A program made the position numbers and the translations under genes. A stretch of DNA of 64,000 nt from CAYWLQ01 sp964458775. GTDB lineage: Bacteria; Myxococcota_A; Polyangia; JAAYKL01. The stretch is from positions 24,106-88,105 of the forward strand of contig CAYWLQ010000002.1 of the NCBI GenBank assembly GCA_964458775.1, written 5' to 3'. Under the pieces are notes generated by a model that had not been told where the DNA came from, did not search any database, and was given only the letters and a program-made list of their open reading frames with translations. This document shows positions 34,875 to 43,894 of this stretch, one piece after another. Numbering within the stretch: the stretch's first letter is position 1; every line of letters starts with the position of its first letter.

Positions 34875-36575
34875 CTAAATTTCTTCTTGTGCTGCCATTT
34901 CTCGTCGATATCGGTCGAGTAAAGTGCCTTTTGAAATCAATCCGATAAATCTTCCGTTTTCGACGACCGGCAGAGAAAAAGCGCCGGAACGATCCATAAT
35001 CTCCATTACATCAGTTAAAGATTCATCTTGATTGATTATGGGAACATCTGTTTCCATGAACTCTTCTACCAGTACGGTATCATAGAGTTTTCGGTCGAAT
35101 AAGAACGGCCTAATCGATTCCAATTTTACCATTCCCAAATATTCATTATTACTGTTTTCAACCGGAAAATGATTTCTGGATGACTTTGCGACCATTCTAA
35201 CAAATTCGCCAAGTTTCATATTGCTTTGTACTATCATACAATCCAGTTCAAGAAGTTCTACAATACGTATCTCTGACAGAACTCTAGCGTCTGTTCTAGC
35301 TCGTAGAAGTAATCCCTTGTCAAATAGATCTCTGTGATAAAGTGAAAGCGGCTCAAAAAAGCTGCTTAAAGTTGAGGACAAAACAGATACAAGAACCACT
35401 GAGGCAAGTACATCATAACCCCCTGTGATCTCCATTATTAGAAATATTCCGGTCAATGGCGCTTTTAATACTCCGCTCACCATACCGGCCATTCCGATTA
35501 GAGCATAGTATCCTTGTTCTGCAAAAACGGCAGTTGGAAATAATAAAACAGCAGCGTTATGGAATAGCAACCCGACCATTGCTCCTATTACCAAACAAGG
35601 TGCGAAAACTCCCCCAACACCTCCTGCACCTAAAGTAATGGAGGTAGCGGCAATTTTTACCAGAATTACGCTTCCCAAAACCAACATCCCGGGTCGATAT
35701 ACATTTTCTAAAATATCGCGAATACTACGATATCCTTCTCCCGATACATCCGGAAAGAACAGTCCGGCAATTCCTACCAAAATTCCGCCGACAATTGCTC
35801 TCAACCAAATAGAGTTTAGTTTGGATTCCATAAGAGTTCCGACTCTTCTTAAAATCCGTATAAATATTACTGCTCCAATAGCAGCTGCAAGGGCAAGGAA
35901 GACACATGTGGCAAGATCTAAATAGCTCACCTCAATATTGCGGTGTTCAAAAGGAATTTGGTTGCCTCTAAACAGTCTACTGATTTGACAACCTACTACT
36001 GACGCTATCGCAATAGGAACAAGATTTAATTGAGTCCACTCACCCAGAATAATTTCCATTGTAAACATTATGCCGGTAGCCGGTGCATTAAAAATAGAAG
36101 CTATGGATGCAGACGTTCCGCATCCGACCATAACCGTGCGCTGTCTATCCTTGAGCTTAAAACGATGGGCTATCTGAGAACCTAATGAAGCACCGCTCAC
36201 TACTATCGGAGCTTCGGGACCTGCCGAACCTCCTCCCGACAAGGTGAGAAGACAACCGATTAATCTAGAAAAAAAAAGTCTAAAGGACAGCCGTCCCCCT
36301 CGTTTTGAAATAGCGTGAATGACCTCAGGTACACCGTGTGAATGATTTTCTCGAAATATTTTGCGAGTTAGAAATACAGAAAGCAAAATTCCGATTATGG
36401 GAAGCAATACACTATAATATGAAGAACGATGAGGAGATAAAAACTCTGATGCCCAATGAAGACCGGTATTTAAAAGTACGGCTGCAAAACCTGCTGCTAA
36501 ACCGACTACAATGGCGACTAGTATAAGTCTAAATCTGTTGTCAAAGCGATAATTGGTAAAATTGAACATACCCAT
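34875..36575 (-). CDS. ClC-type chloride channel/antiporter with CBS pair
   Basis: An integral membrane protein with about ten spans and a C-terminal CBS pair. ClC signatures are present: GGSAGPEAPIVVSGASLG (the GREGP-type filter loop), GAGGVGGVFAPCLVIGA and the preceding RALGG-type loops. The CBS region (about 440-565) holds MEIMDRSGAFSLPVVENGRF. ClC proteins carry chloride or exchange it with protons, and CBS pairs can sense adenosine nucleotides. A TTG start at 36599 would overlap the PtsN-like gene by 17 bases; I chose ATG 36575, which gives an 8-base gap. The two genes probably form an operon. Confidence 0.86.
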   Translation of the reverse strand: MGMFNFTNYRFDNRFRLILVAIVVGLAAGFAAVLLNTGLHWASEFLSPHRSSYYSVLLPIIGILLSVFLTRKIFRENHSHGVPEVIHAISKRGGRLSFRLFFSRLIGCLLTLSGGGSAGPEAPIVVSGASLGSQIAHRFKLKDRQRTVMVGCGTSASIASIFNAPATGIMFTMEIILGEWTQLNLVPIAIASVVGCQISRLFRGNQIPFEHRNIEVSYLDLATCVFLALAAAIGAVIFIRILRRVGTLMESKLNSIWLRAIVGGILVGIAGLFFPDVSGEGYRSIRDILENVYRPGMLVLGSVILVKIAATSITLGAGGVGGVFAPCLVIGAMVGLLFHNAAVLLFPTAVFAEQGYYALIGMAGMVSGVLKAPLTGIFLIMEITGGYDVLASVVLVSVLSSTLSSFFEPLSLYHRDLFDKGLLLRARTDARVLSEIRIVELLELDCMIVQSNMKLGEFVRMVAKSSRNHFPVENSNNEYLGMVKLESIRPFLFDRKLYDTVLVEEFMETDVPIINQDESLTDVMEIMDRSGAFSLPVVENGRFIGLISKGTLLDRYRREMAAQEEI

Positions 36576-36582
36576 TCTAATC

Positions 36583-37269
36583 TTAAAAGTTGTCGTCAAA
36601 CAGTTCTTGGTCAGCTTCTTTTAAAGCACAGATAACTTCAGATTCATTCTTCAGTTCAAAAAGCTTTTCTAAGAAGGTCTGATTGGAAAGACAAAAACTC
36701 AATTTGGATAGCAGTTCAAGATGACGCCGGGATGAAGAGCAAAAAACTGTAAACACAAGCCTAACCGGTTGTTTGTCTATTGCATTAAAATCTACCGGCT
36801 TAGCCAAAAAACATACAGAGATAACTCCACCCTCGTGAATATTGAGCAAAGGTCTTCCCGGATGAGGAAGCGCAATACCGTTGCCGATACCGGTTGAAGC
36901 GGACTCTTCTCTTGCCATAAGTTTTGCAAGCAAGTCACTTTTATCAAGTTGAGAAGGCAAATAAGTTTTTTCAATACAGCTTTTTAAAACTTCAGCAACA
37001 TTGTTACCTTCTACTTGAAAATGAACGCCTCCTCTTTTGACGGCGGCTGTAAGACTCATGTCATCGTCCGGAATAGAACATGTACAGAGTTCTATATTTT
37101 CTCTAACGGGCATTCTTCTTTTTGCCGCCCAATCACATAGGGTTTTTCGTTCAAGAAACATCTCATTATTAAGTTTTGTCGATTGAATCACACCCTGTTC
37201 AATCCATCGCAACAGCATTTCTTCAGACGTGTTCAGCATATATGCTGCTTCTTTTAGAGTAATTTTCAT
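36583..37269 (-). CDS. PtsN-like EIIA protein with N-terminal helix-turn-helix
   Basis: A 228-residue protein. The first 50 residues form an excisionase/MerR-like helix-turn-helix (KEAAYMLNTSEEMLLRWIEQG). The rest is an EIIA-Ntr (PtsN) domain with phospho-His H136 in NGIALPHPGRP and the later FCSSSRRHLELL segment. PtsN proteins are phosphorylated by NPr and control potassium, nitrogen and membrane transport. No HPr or EI gene is in the window. The ClC channel lies right behind it, so it may regulate that gene or protein. Fusion to a DNA-binding domain is reminiscent of EIIA-type regulators in other Proteobacteria. Confidence 0.85.
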   Translation of the reverse strand: MKITLKEAAYMLNTSEEMLLRWIEQGVIQSTKLNNEMFLERKTLCDWAAKRRMPVRENIELCTCSIPDDDMSLTAAVKRGGVHFQVEGNNVAEVLKSCIEKTYLPSQLDKSDLLAKLMAREESASTGIGNGIALPHPGRPLLNIHEGGVISVCFLAKPVDFNAIDKQPVRLVFTVFCSSSRRHLELLSKLSFCLSNQTFLEKLFELKNESEVICALKEADQELFDDNF

Positions 37270-37707
37270 TTTTCAAGTCTCAATATTCGCTTATTCAAGT
37301 TTGATTCAAAAACAGTCTGAGGCAAACTGCTCAAATATTGCTGCACAAATAGATCTATGTAGCACAAAAATCAATCAGCACTTGAAAAGGATATCATCCG
37401 TTAAGAGCAATTATCAACATTACTGAGGCGTAACAAACCGTAAAGATTTACTAAATGAGTCTGTGTTTTATTATGCACAATAAATTTTTTTTGATTAAGT
37501 CATTAATCTATGAATTTGAAATGCCAAGAAATTGCGAATCACGATCGCTTGGAGCTACAATCTATTTTGTGATTGAGCGAATTATATCGACAGATAGAGT
37601 ATGCTATGGTTTCGAATAAATCGCTCAAAGAAAATACAAGAGACTTAATTGCTAGATAGGTTTCAAGCAATATATAAGTTTCTTTTTTGGACTTATACGG
37701 CGGAGTG
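37270..37707. other. 438-bp intergenic region between divergent genes
   Basis: AT-rich DNA between the PtsN-like gene (minus) and the PQQ-repeat gene (plus). It must hold promoters for both. I see only short partial palindromes (for example TTATT..AATAA near 37470), with no RNA gene and no plausible ORF. Confidence 0.6.
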
Positions 37708-40068
37708 ATGAGTCACGATCCATTTAAAATTGTAATAGGCAATAACTGGCAAACATCATTTTTAGACGATCGGGAATCATTCGGTTTCCCCAGTTCCGGC
37801 AAAAAAGAAACCCTGGATTTCAGTCGTGTTAGAGATGTGGTGGATATTTTTGTCGGAGGAACCAGCATTTCCGGACATATTGAAGAGGATTCAATATTCT
37901 TTCTTGTTAGAGATTTTCTGTTTGCTGTGGAGAAGCTATCTTACGGTGACGGATCAGTACGAGTTAGTTTTTATGAGGGACCGTGGGAGTTGGTTTTACA
38001 AAGAGTCGGTAAGAAAGTTTATATTACTCTATATAGAGGCGGTCAGCGTTCTGAAGTTGTAGTCAAAGATCAAGCGGTTTTGTTTTCACATCTTTCAGAA
38101 GGTGTATTGGCCTCAGCTGAGAGTCTTTATCAACAGGCAGTCGAGTTGAATGACCAAGCCAAAGACGATCCGGTTGTATTTGGCATGAATGAGATTTGGG
38201 CTCGCGTGAAAGCAATCCTCGAAAATTCTCAGGTTTTAAATGATGAAGAACCTGTTCAGCCGCGTACAGTTGAAAGCACCAGATGGCTTTCGGCACGTAC
38301 TCCCGATAGTTTTTCCTTTGGTTTTAAATTTAAGGCGGGAATAACAGATCTGTTGATTACTCAAAAGCCTTTGGGCAGTGACCTGAATCCTCTTCTCTTC
38401 AAGGGACGTCTGGCTGTTCATGCAAGAGGAAGTCGTATTGTTTTAGGCAACGGATATTTGTTTTTGCAGGCTGAGAGACTTTTGGCATCCCTTCGATATC
38501 TGATGACAGCCTGGAACGAAGGAAGATCGATGAGCCGAAGGTTGGTCAGTGACGGCTTGATTGTAGGAATAAGACTTAACAGAAGCGGTTTGGCTGTAAC
38601 TCTTATGGATAGTCACAATGATCAGGCTATTATTGTTATGAACGATATTACGCCGTTAGATTATGCCGAAGCAGTTTTGGGGGTATGTAGAGAGCTCAGA
38701 CGACTTGTCATTGAACAGAATCCCCATCAAAGAAGAAACCTTCGCATTGAATCGTTTAGTAGAGAGGTTAGAACAATAACTTCTTGGGTAAAACAAAATA
38801 AATTATGCGGTGTTGTTAATAACAACCCTGAGCGATATAGAAATTTTTATGAGTCATCTCGTATACAAACATCTGCTGTCGATCTTAAAGGTGCGGAACG
38901 CCTTAGATTCAGCGAGAGATGGCGGGTCGAAGTTGAAGGTTTGAATATTAAGAGAACCTCCTTAATGGGAAAAGTTGTTGTAGTTACTGCTCGCAATATG
39001 TTGGTGGGAGTTGATACTGAAACCGGCGGAGTTCTTTGGCGCAGAGAAAACGACAGCGGTGAAAGCCGATGCGTATCTGCAGGTGCGGATGCGCTGGTTA
39101 GAGCTTCGACTTCGGGAACAGTAGAAATGCTGGACCTATTTACAGGCGTGAGAAGATGGCATACATCCTTGACTCCGCGCTCCGGAGGTTCTGCTGTATT
39201 GCTGGTAATAGATCACGGACCTTGTCCTGGAGTTGTTGTTGTGGCCGAAGAAGAAAACAAAATAACTGCTTTGGATTTGCGTACAGGAGAGCCGCGTTGG
39301 AGGTTTACCAATTCGCGAGGGGGTTTCTTGGCGCTTCTTCGTTTCGGTCGATTGATGTATGTTTGCGGAAATGACGGCCATATTTGTGCCGTAGATATTG
39401 AAGACGGTAGTTTGGTATGGCGATTTACTGAAAGAACCAGGTTTTTTCATCATCCGGCAGTTACAAACAACTATTTGGTTGCTGCAAGCGGAAGGCCTTC
39501 TCGGTCTGAAGGGCAGCTATTTGGAATTGATCCCTTCAGCGGTGAACTAAAATGGCGTCTCTATTTGGAAGGAGGCGCAGATACCGCACCGATTATTTCC
39601 GGTGACGTTGCGCTAATTCCTGTTCAAACAAGTGACTGCCAAGATTTGTTGGCGGTGGACATATCTCAAGGAAAAATTTTGTGGCGAAAAACCTGGGATT
39701 TATCAGGAGCTAAATGTGCACTTAAAGCATTAGAAGACAGCTTTGTAATTAACACTGAAGGCGGGGTTCTCGAATGTATTGATGCTTATTCCGGAAAACA
39801 AAAATGGCACGAAATTCTGGGTCCTGTTTGTTCTGATGATGTACCTCACGATCTCTATATGGTTCAACGAGGAGGTCTTCTCTTTGTCCCGGCAGATACA
39901 GTCTACTTGGTAAGACCGGAAGATGGACGAGTAATTCATTCCTTAGGAGGAGAGCCGCCGGTTCCGGATTTATTGCAGGTTGATCAGGACCTAGGTGTAT
40001 TTATCGCCGAGAAGTCCGGACACATAGCAATGTATGATCTGGCCGGAAGTTTGTCGGTGGTCTCTTAG
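37708..40068 (+). CDS. Cytoplasmic PQQ-repeat beta-propeller protein
   Basis: A 786-residue protein. The N-terminal half (about 1-370) has no recognisable domain and is probably alpha/beta. The C-terminal half is a PQQ/WD40-like propeller of seven or so repeats with the pattern VTA.N.L.GVD..TG..LWR (for example LVGVDTETGGVLWRRE, TALDLRTGEPRWRF, CAVDIEDGSLVWRF, LLAVDISQGKILWRK). Such propellers act as scaffolds (BamB) or as sugar/alcohol dehydrogenase subunits, but there is no signal peptide here, so a cytosolic role is more likely. I chose ATG 37708, after GGCGGAG, over an upstream TTG at 37687. It may have its own transcript. Confidence 0.8.
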   Translation: MSHDPFKIVIGNNWQTSFLDDRESFGFPSSGKKETLDFSRVRDVVDIFVGGTSISGHIEEDSIFFLVRDFLFAVEKLSYGDGSVRVSFYEGPWELVLQRVGKKVYITLYRGGQRSEVVVKDQAVLFSHLSEGVLASAESLYQQAVELNDQAKDDPVVFGMNEIWARVKAILENSQVLNDEEPVQPRTVESTRWLSARTPDSFSFGFKFKAGITDLLITQKPLGSDLNPLLFKGRLAVHARGSRIVLGNGYLFLQAERLLASLRYLMTAWNEGRSMSRRLVSDGLIVGIRLNRSGLAVTLMDSHNDQAIIVMNDITPLDYAEAVLGVCRELRRLVIEQNPHQRRNLRIESFSREVRTITSWVKQNKLCGVVNNNPERYRNFYESSRIQTSAVDLKGAERLRFSERWRVEVEGLNIKRTSLMGKVVVVTARNMLVGVDTETGGVLWRRENDSGESRCVSAGADALVRASTSGTVEMLDLFTGVRRWHTSLTPRSGGSAVLLVIDHGPCPGVVVVAEEENKITALDLRTGEPRWRFTNSRGGFLALLRFGRLMYVCGNDGHICAVDIEDGSLVWRFTERTRFFHHPAVTNNYLVAASGRPSRSEGQLFGIDPFSGELKWRLYLEGGADTAPIISGDVALIPVQTSDCQDLLAVDISQGKILWRKTWDLSGAKCALKALEDSFVINTEGGVLECIDAYSGKQKWHEILGPVCSDDVPHDLYMVQRGGLLFVPADTVYLVRPEDGRVIHSLGGEPPVPDLLQVDQDLGVFIAEKSGHIAMYDLAGSLSVVS

Positions 40069-40181
40069 AATCCAAAAATTTTTTCCCACAATTAGCTCGT
40101 TTTCTTTTTCCCTTGCTCATAATGCATAAATACCTACATGATAAAAAAACAGAAATTACGTCGTTGATGGAGGGAAAAACC

Positions 40182-41009
40182 ATGAAAACAGTCAGAAGAG
40201 GGTCTAAGGGAAAAGATGTATTAAAGCTTCAAGAACTTTTAGGATCAATCGGTGTTTACCAAGGCTTAATGGACGGGGTATTTGAATTCGCGTTAGAAGC
40301 AATTGTAATTCAATTTCAGAAGGCCGAAAATCTTGAACCTGACGGAGTTGTGGGAACAAATACCTGGAAAGTGCTGCTAGAAAAAACATCCATCACCAAC
40401 ACACCCAAAAATTTGGCACTTAAAGGTTCGGCACTTTATAAATATTTCGGTCCCAATGCCGCTAATCAAAATCGCATGACTGTAATTGATGATGAAACCG
40501 CTTTGTGGTGTGCCAGAATGTGTATAGGAGAAGGCGGCAATAAATGCAGCACAGACAAAGCGGCAGCAATGCTATGGGCCATTATGAATCGCTGGATACT
40601 TCATTCCTCCAGAAAAAGCTGGCCGTCATATCTATATTTGTTAAGGCGATTCTCTCAGCCAATTAATCCGCGTTGGCAAGAAGGAGGAGATTTAGCCGCA
40701 AAGTATGCCGGAACAGAACACAGCACACCTGCTCGAATAAAAAGAAGAGCCCAAATATGCTCTCTCAAATGGAGTGACATTCCTGATCCCATCGTGCAAA
40801 CCGTAAAATCATTTCAAGCCGGCACACTCCCGCCGCCGGCCGCATTAAAAAAATTAGAAAAACCCAGAATTTCAAACTGGGCTTCGCACAAAGGCCTGGC
40901 AGCAAAATATCCATGGGGAACATCCTTCGAAAAATCAGCCCAACCCGATTGGTTTTTTGAAGATAACAATCTAATTACAGGAACCGTTGTAGTGGATTGG
41001 TGGTCATAG
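40182..41009 (+). CDS. Peptidoglycan-binding-domain protein, possible cell wall hydrolase
   Basis: A 275-residue protein with no clear signal peptide. The N-terminal 65 residues form a PG_binding_1 domain (GSKGKDVLKLQELLGSIG, GVVGTNTWKVL). The rest begins RMCIGEGGNKCSTDKAAAM and runs to a W-rich end, with a weak likeness to SleB-type wall hydrolases (an E/G-rich helix then AIMNRW), but I cannot assign catalytic residues with confidence. It may need a special export route or be a phage-like lysin. The start is ATG 40182, after GGAGGG. The upstream ATGs lack such a site. Confidence 0.72.
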   Translation: MKTVRRGSKGKDVLKLQELLGSIGVYQGLMDGVFEFALEAIVIQFQKAENLEPDGVVGTNTWKVLLEKTSITNTPKNLALKGSALYKYFGPNAANQNRMTVIDDETALWCARMCIGEGGNKCSTDKAAAMLWAIMNRWILHSSRKSWPSYLYLLRRFSQPINPRWQEGGDLAAKYAGTEHSTPARIKRRAQICSLKWSDIPDPIVQTVKSFQAGTLPPPAALKKLEKPRISNWASHKGLAAKYPWGTSFEKSAQPDWFFEDNNLITGTVVVDWWS

Positions 41010-41026
41010 CAATCTGATGTAAGATC

Positions 41027-42037
41027 TCAACTTACCCAAATACCGGCTACCTTTGTTTTACAACGGTTGCAGGTTGAATCGGTTATTTTGGTTTCTATAA
41101 CTCTGTAGCCGCGTCTTTTTATTATGTCTAAATTGCAAGAGGGGCAGTAGGTGGTTTCTCCTTCTTGATTCATAACGTTGCCGGTATAGACAAAATTTAA
41201 CCCCGCTGCCTTTGCTATTTCTCTAGCTTTTATTAAAGTTTCTTTTGCTGTTGAGGGCAGATGTGTCCATTTATTGCCGGGACGGAAGGCCGAAATATGC
41301 CACGGAATGTTTATGTCCAGCTGTGCTATATATTTTGCGATAGACTCTATCTCTGCATTGGTGTCGTTAAAGTCAGGAATTAACAAGGTTGTTATTTCCA
41401 CCCAAACGTTGTTCTTTAGTAGGGTTTCTATTGTATTTAACGTAGCTTTGAGGTTTCCTCCCAAGATTTGTTGATAATTAGTTTTTGAAAAACTCTTTAT
41501 GTCTACGTTAGCTGCTGTAACAAAATCGGAAAGCGCCTCAGCTGCATTATTAGAGGCTTGTCCGTTGGTTACATAGATAATGTCAATGCCTAAAGTCGAT
41601 GCAATAGCGGCTGTATCTTGAGCATATTCCATCATCAGAATCGGTTCGGAATAGGTAAAAGAAATTGATTTTGCCTTGCATTTGATAGCGCGATCCGTGA
41701 GTTCTTTTGGTGAGACAAAAGGAATGGATTTGAAACTGAATTCTCGTTCGAGGTAAGAGATGCTGTGATTCTGACAAAACGGACATGTTAGATTGCATCC
41801 CGGTGACGCTACTGAGTAAGTTAGAGTTCCCGGTTTGTAGTGAAACAAAGGCTTCTTTTCGACCGGATCCAAAGCGGTTGCTATCAGCCTTCCGTATGAT
41901 AATGATTTTAGCACTCCCGATTCGTTGTATCTGGTTTTGCATTTTCCGAATTGTTTGGGCAGAACAGTGCATTTGTGAGAACACAAACCGCAAATAACTT
42001 TGTCATTGTCCGTTGATTTAAAAATTCGTGAATCCAT
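41027..42037 (-). CDS. AmmeMemoRadiSam-type radical SAM enzyme
   Basis: A 336-residue radical SAM protein of the AmmeMemoRadiSam family. It opens with a Cys pair motif (CGLCSHKCTVLPKQFGKCK), then the SAM cluster in VASPGCNLTCPFCQNH, and closes with a zinc-binding tail (CPSCNLDIIKRRGYR, then CNRCKTKVAG). The radical SAM domain cleaves SAM to start radical chemistry; the substrate of this family is not well known. Its usual AMMECR1 and Memo partners are not next to it. The TlpA-like gene lies 10 bases upstream on the same strand, so the two may be cotranscribed. Confidence 0.88.
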   Translation of the reverse strand: MDSRIFKSTDNDKVICGLCSHKCTVLPKQFGKCKTRYNESGVLKSLSYGRLIATALDPVEKKPLFHYKPGTLTYSVASPGCNLTCPFCQNHSISYLEREFSFKSIPFVSPKELTDRAIKCKAKSISFTYSEPILMMEYAQDTAAIASTLGIDIIYVTNGQASNNAAEALSDFVTAANVDIKSFSKTNYQQILGGNLKATLNTIETLLKNNVWVEITTLLIPDFNDTNAEIESIAKYIAQLDINIPWHISAFRPGNKWTHLPSTAKETLIKAREIAKAAGLNFVYTGNVMNQEGETTYCPSCNLDIIKRRGYRVIETKITDSTCNRCKTKVAGIWVS

Positions 42038-42047
42038 CTTATTTGCT

Positions 42048-42650
42048 TTATTTAGAACTATTCTCAGAAACTTTTTTGAGTTCTTCGATAATTATCTTTT
42101 CTAAAATCTTTTCATCTCCAAAAACATATCCGGAATGCGACCATGTATTTTTTCCTTCAATATTAATCACGAGTGTAAACGGCGCTTCCCGTCTTTGATT
42201 AAAAAGTTCTACTGCTGTAAAGTCATCATCCAACAAAACAGGATAAGAAAGCGCAAGTTTCTTTGCCAATGATCTAACTTCACTTCGGCTTTCGGGAAGG
42301 TCCATCGATATAGCCAAAACAATCAATCGGTCTTGTCGGTACTTGTTGAAAATAGCGTTCAGCTCAATAAGTTCTTTTTTGCACGGTTCACACCAGGTTG
42401 CAAAAAATGTTATAACAACTACTTTTTGATACAGAAAATCAGACAAAGCCGCTGTTTTTCCTTCAATATCTTTAAGGGCAAAATCTACTGTTATTGTTGA
42501 AGAGTTCTTGCCATTTTGCATATTATTTACAGAATGAGAGATTTCGGCTGAGGTGGTTTTGCACCCGGTCAACGCCAGGAGTGGTGTTACTAGAGTAATG
42601 AAAAAAAAGTTTTGTTTATTTAAGAAAATGCATTGCATTGTTTTCTTCAT
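42048..42650 (-). CDS. TlpA-like thioredoxin-fold lipoprotein
   Basis: A 200-residue lipoprotein (lipobox LALTGC, Cys about 30) with a TlpA/ResA-type thioredoxin fold. The redox motif is FFATWCEPCKKEL (CEPC). The cis-Pro region is in REAPFTLVINIEG. These proteins reduce disulfides in the periplasm, for example in cytochrome c maturation, or act as peroxidases. A radical SAM gene follows 10 bases later. A role in supplying thiols to that enzyme is speculative. Confidence 0.85.
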   Translation of the reverse strand: MKKTMQCIFLNKQNFFFITLVTPLLALTGCKTTSAEISHSVNNMQNGKNSSTITVDFALKDIEGKTAALSDFLYQKVVVITFFATWCEPCKKELIELNAIFNKYRQDRLIVLAISMDLPESRSEVRSLAKKLALSYPVLLDDDFTAVELFNQRREAPFTLVINIEGKNTWSHSGYVFGDEKILEKIIIEELKKVSENSSK

Positions 42651-42885
42651 TTACATTCCTGGTATAACGCTATTGATTGATGTTGGACAATGTTTCTGTT
42701 GTTAATCTGCTGAACGATAGTATAACAATATAAATATGTTCAGTATTTTATTCACATTAAACAGGTTGACCCAAGACATTACATCAATCAAAATGAAAAA
42801 GAATAATATGGTCGGTTTGTTTAAAATTATGTTCGGTGACTTGGGTAATTTATATGGGGCCTGAAATGAACAGGCTGTTTTGCAG

Positions 42886-43884
42886 ATGACCATTGAACCG
42901 GGAATTGTTTGCGGGGCATGTGATTGGTTAAATAAAATTGACCGCTCTACATGCGAGGATTGCAATAGTAATTTGATCTTGTATCCCGAAACGGAGATGC
43001 AAACACATGCCTCTAGGGATACCGGAGATAGGTCGCCTGAACCTCTCAAGATTATAGAGGTTAAGAGGTCCGGTAATATGCCGGAGGAAGCAGAGGGAAA
43101 GCCAATGGAGCAGGCACGTCATTTTGTTTGTAGTTCATGCTACAGCCCGGTTCCGTCGGGCCACAAATTTTGCGGCAAGTGCGGGACGGCTACGGACAAT
43201 CCGGCAGGTCGAACGCCGGAATTTTTCGGTGAAATGCAAACACCGGGAAAGGCCAAACTCATTCTTATCAAGGGAGAGGGAATGGACGGTATTTCCTATC
43301 ACTTGAATTCTACTGAGCATTTTGTGGGTCGTATGGAGGGCGCCATTCTTTTTACCGAAGATAAATGGCTTTCGCCTAAACATTCTAATTTCTTCTATCG
43401 TGATGACTGTTTGGAAATCCGCGATGAAGGAAGTTTAAACGGTGTTTATGTTTGTTTTCGCAAGGAAGCAACTGTCAAAGACGGAGCAATGTTTCTTGCC
43501 GGTGAGCAGGTATTTAAGGTCGAAAGAGTTGCACCCTATAATGACGATCCGGCAGATGACGGTACATATTTCTTTTCCAGTCCTCGAAACGAACCCTCCT
43601 TTAGAGTCGTTCAAGTTCTCGAAGGCGGAGGTTACGGTATGATCGTTCATGCTAAAGATGGAAAAGTGGAGATAGGTCGCGAGGGAGGAGATATGAACTT
43701 TCCCAATGATCCCTTTATTTCAAGTAAGCATCTTCGTGTAGAGATAACAAATAACGTTTTGAAACTTATTGATCTAGGAAGCAAAAACGGCACTTACCTG
43801 AAGATTTCAGGTGAGAAAGCTCTTGCCCACGGCGACTATCTGTTTATCGGTAAACAGTTGCTAAGGGTTGAGATTACTAATTAG
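42886..43884 (+). CDS. Zinc-ribbon protein with two FHA domains
   Basis: A 332-residue cytoplasmic protein. The N-terminus has a Cys-rich ribbon (CGACDWLNKIDRSTCEDC) and a second one (CSSCYSPVPSGHKFCGKCG) at about 84-102. Two FHA domains follow. FHA2 is clear (GREGGDMNFPNDPFISSKH and LGSKNGTYL). FHA1 is diverged (HFVGRMEGA, LSPKHSNF, DEGSLNGVY). FHA domains bind phosphothreonine, often made by Ser/Thr kinases such as the one at 3.9 kb. I chose ATG 42886 over an earlier TTG. The next gene has the same layout and starts 10 bases downstream. Confidence 0.86.
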   Translation: MTIEPGIVCGACDWLNKIDRSTCEDCNSNLILYPETEMQTHASRDTGDRSPEPLKIIEVKRSGNMPEEAEGKPMEQARHFVCSSCYSPVPSGHKFCGKCGTATDNPAGRTPEFFGEMQTPGKAKLILIKGEGMDGISYHLNSTEHFVGRMEGAILFTEDKWLSPKHSNFFYRDDCLEIRDEGSLNGVYVCFRKEATVKDGAMFLAGEQVFKVERVAPYNDDPADDGTYFFSSPRNEPSFRVVQVLEGGGYGMIVHAKDGKVEIGREGGDMNFPNDPFISSKHLRVEITNNVLKLIDLGSKNGTYLKISGEKALAHGDYLFIGKQLLRVEITN

Positions 43885-43894
43885 GAGGTCCGAC

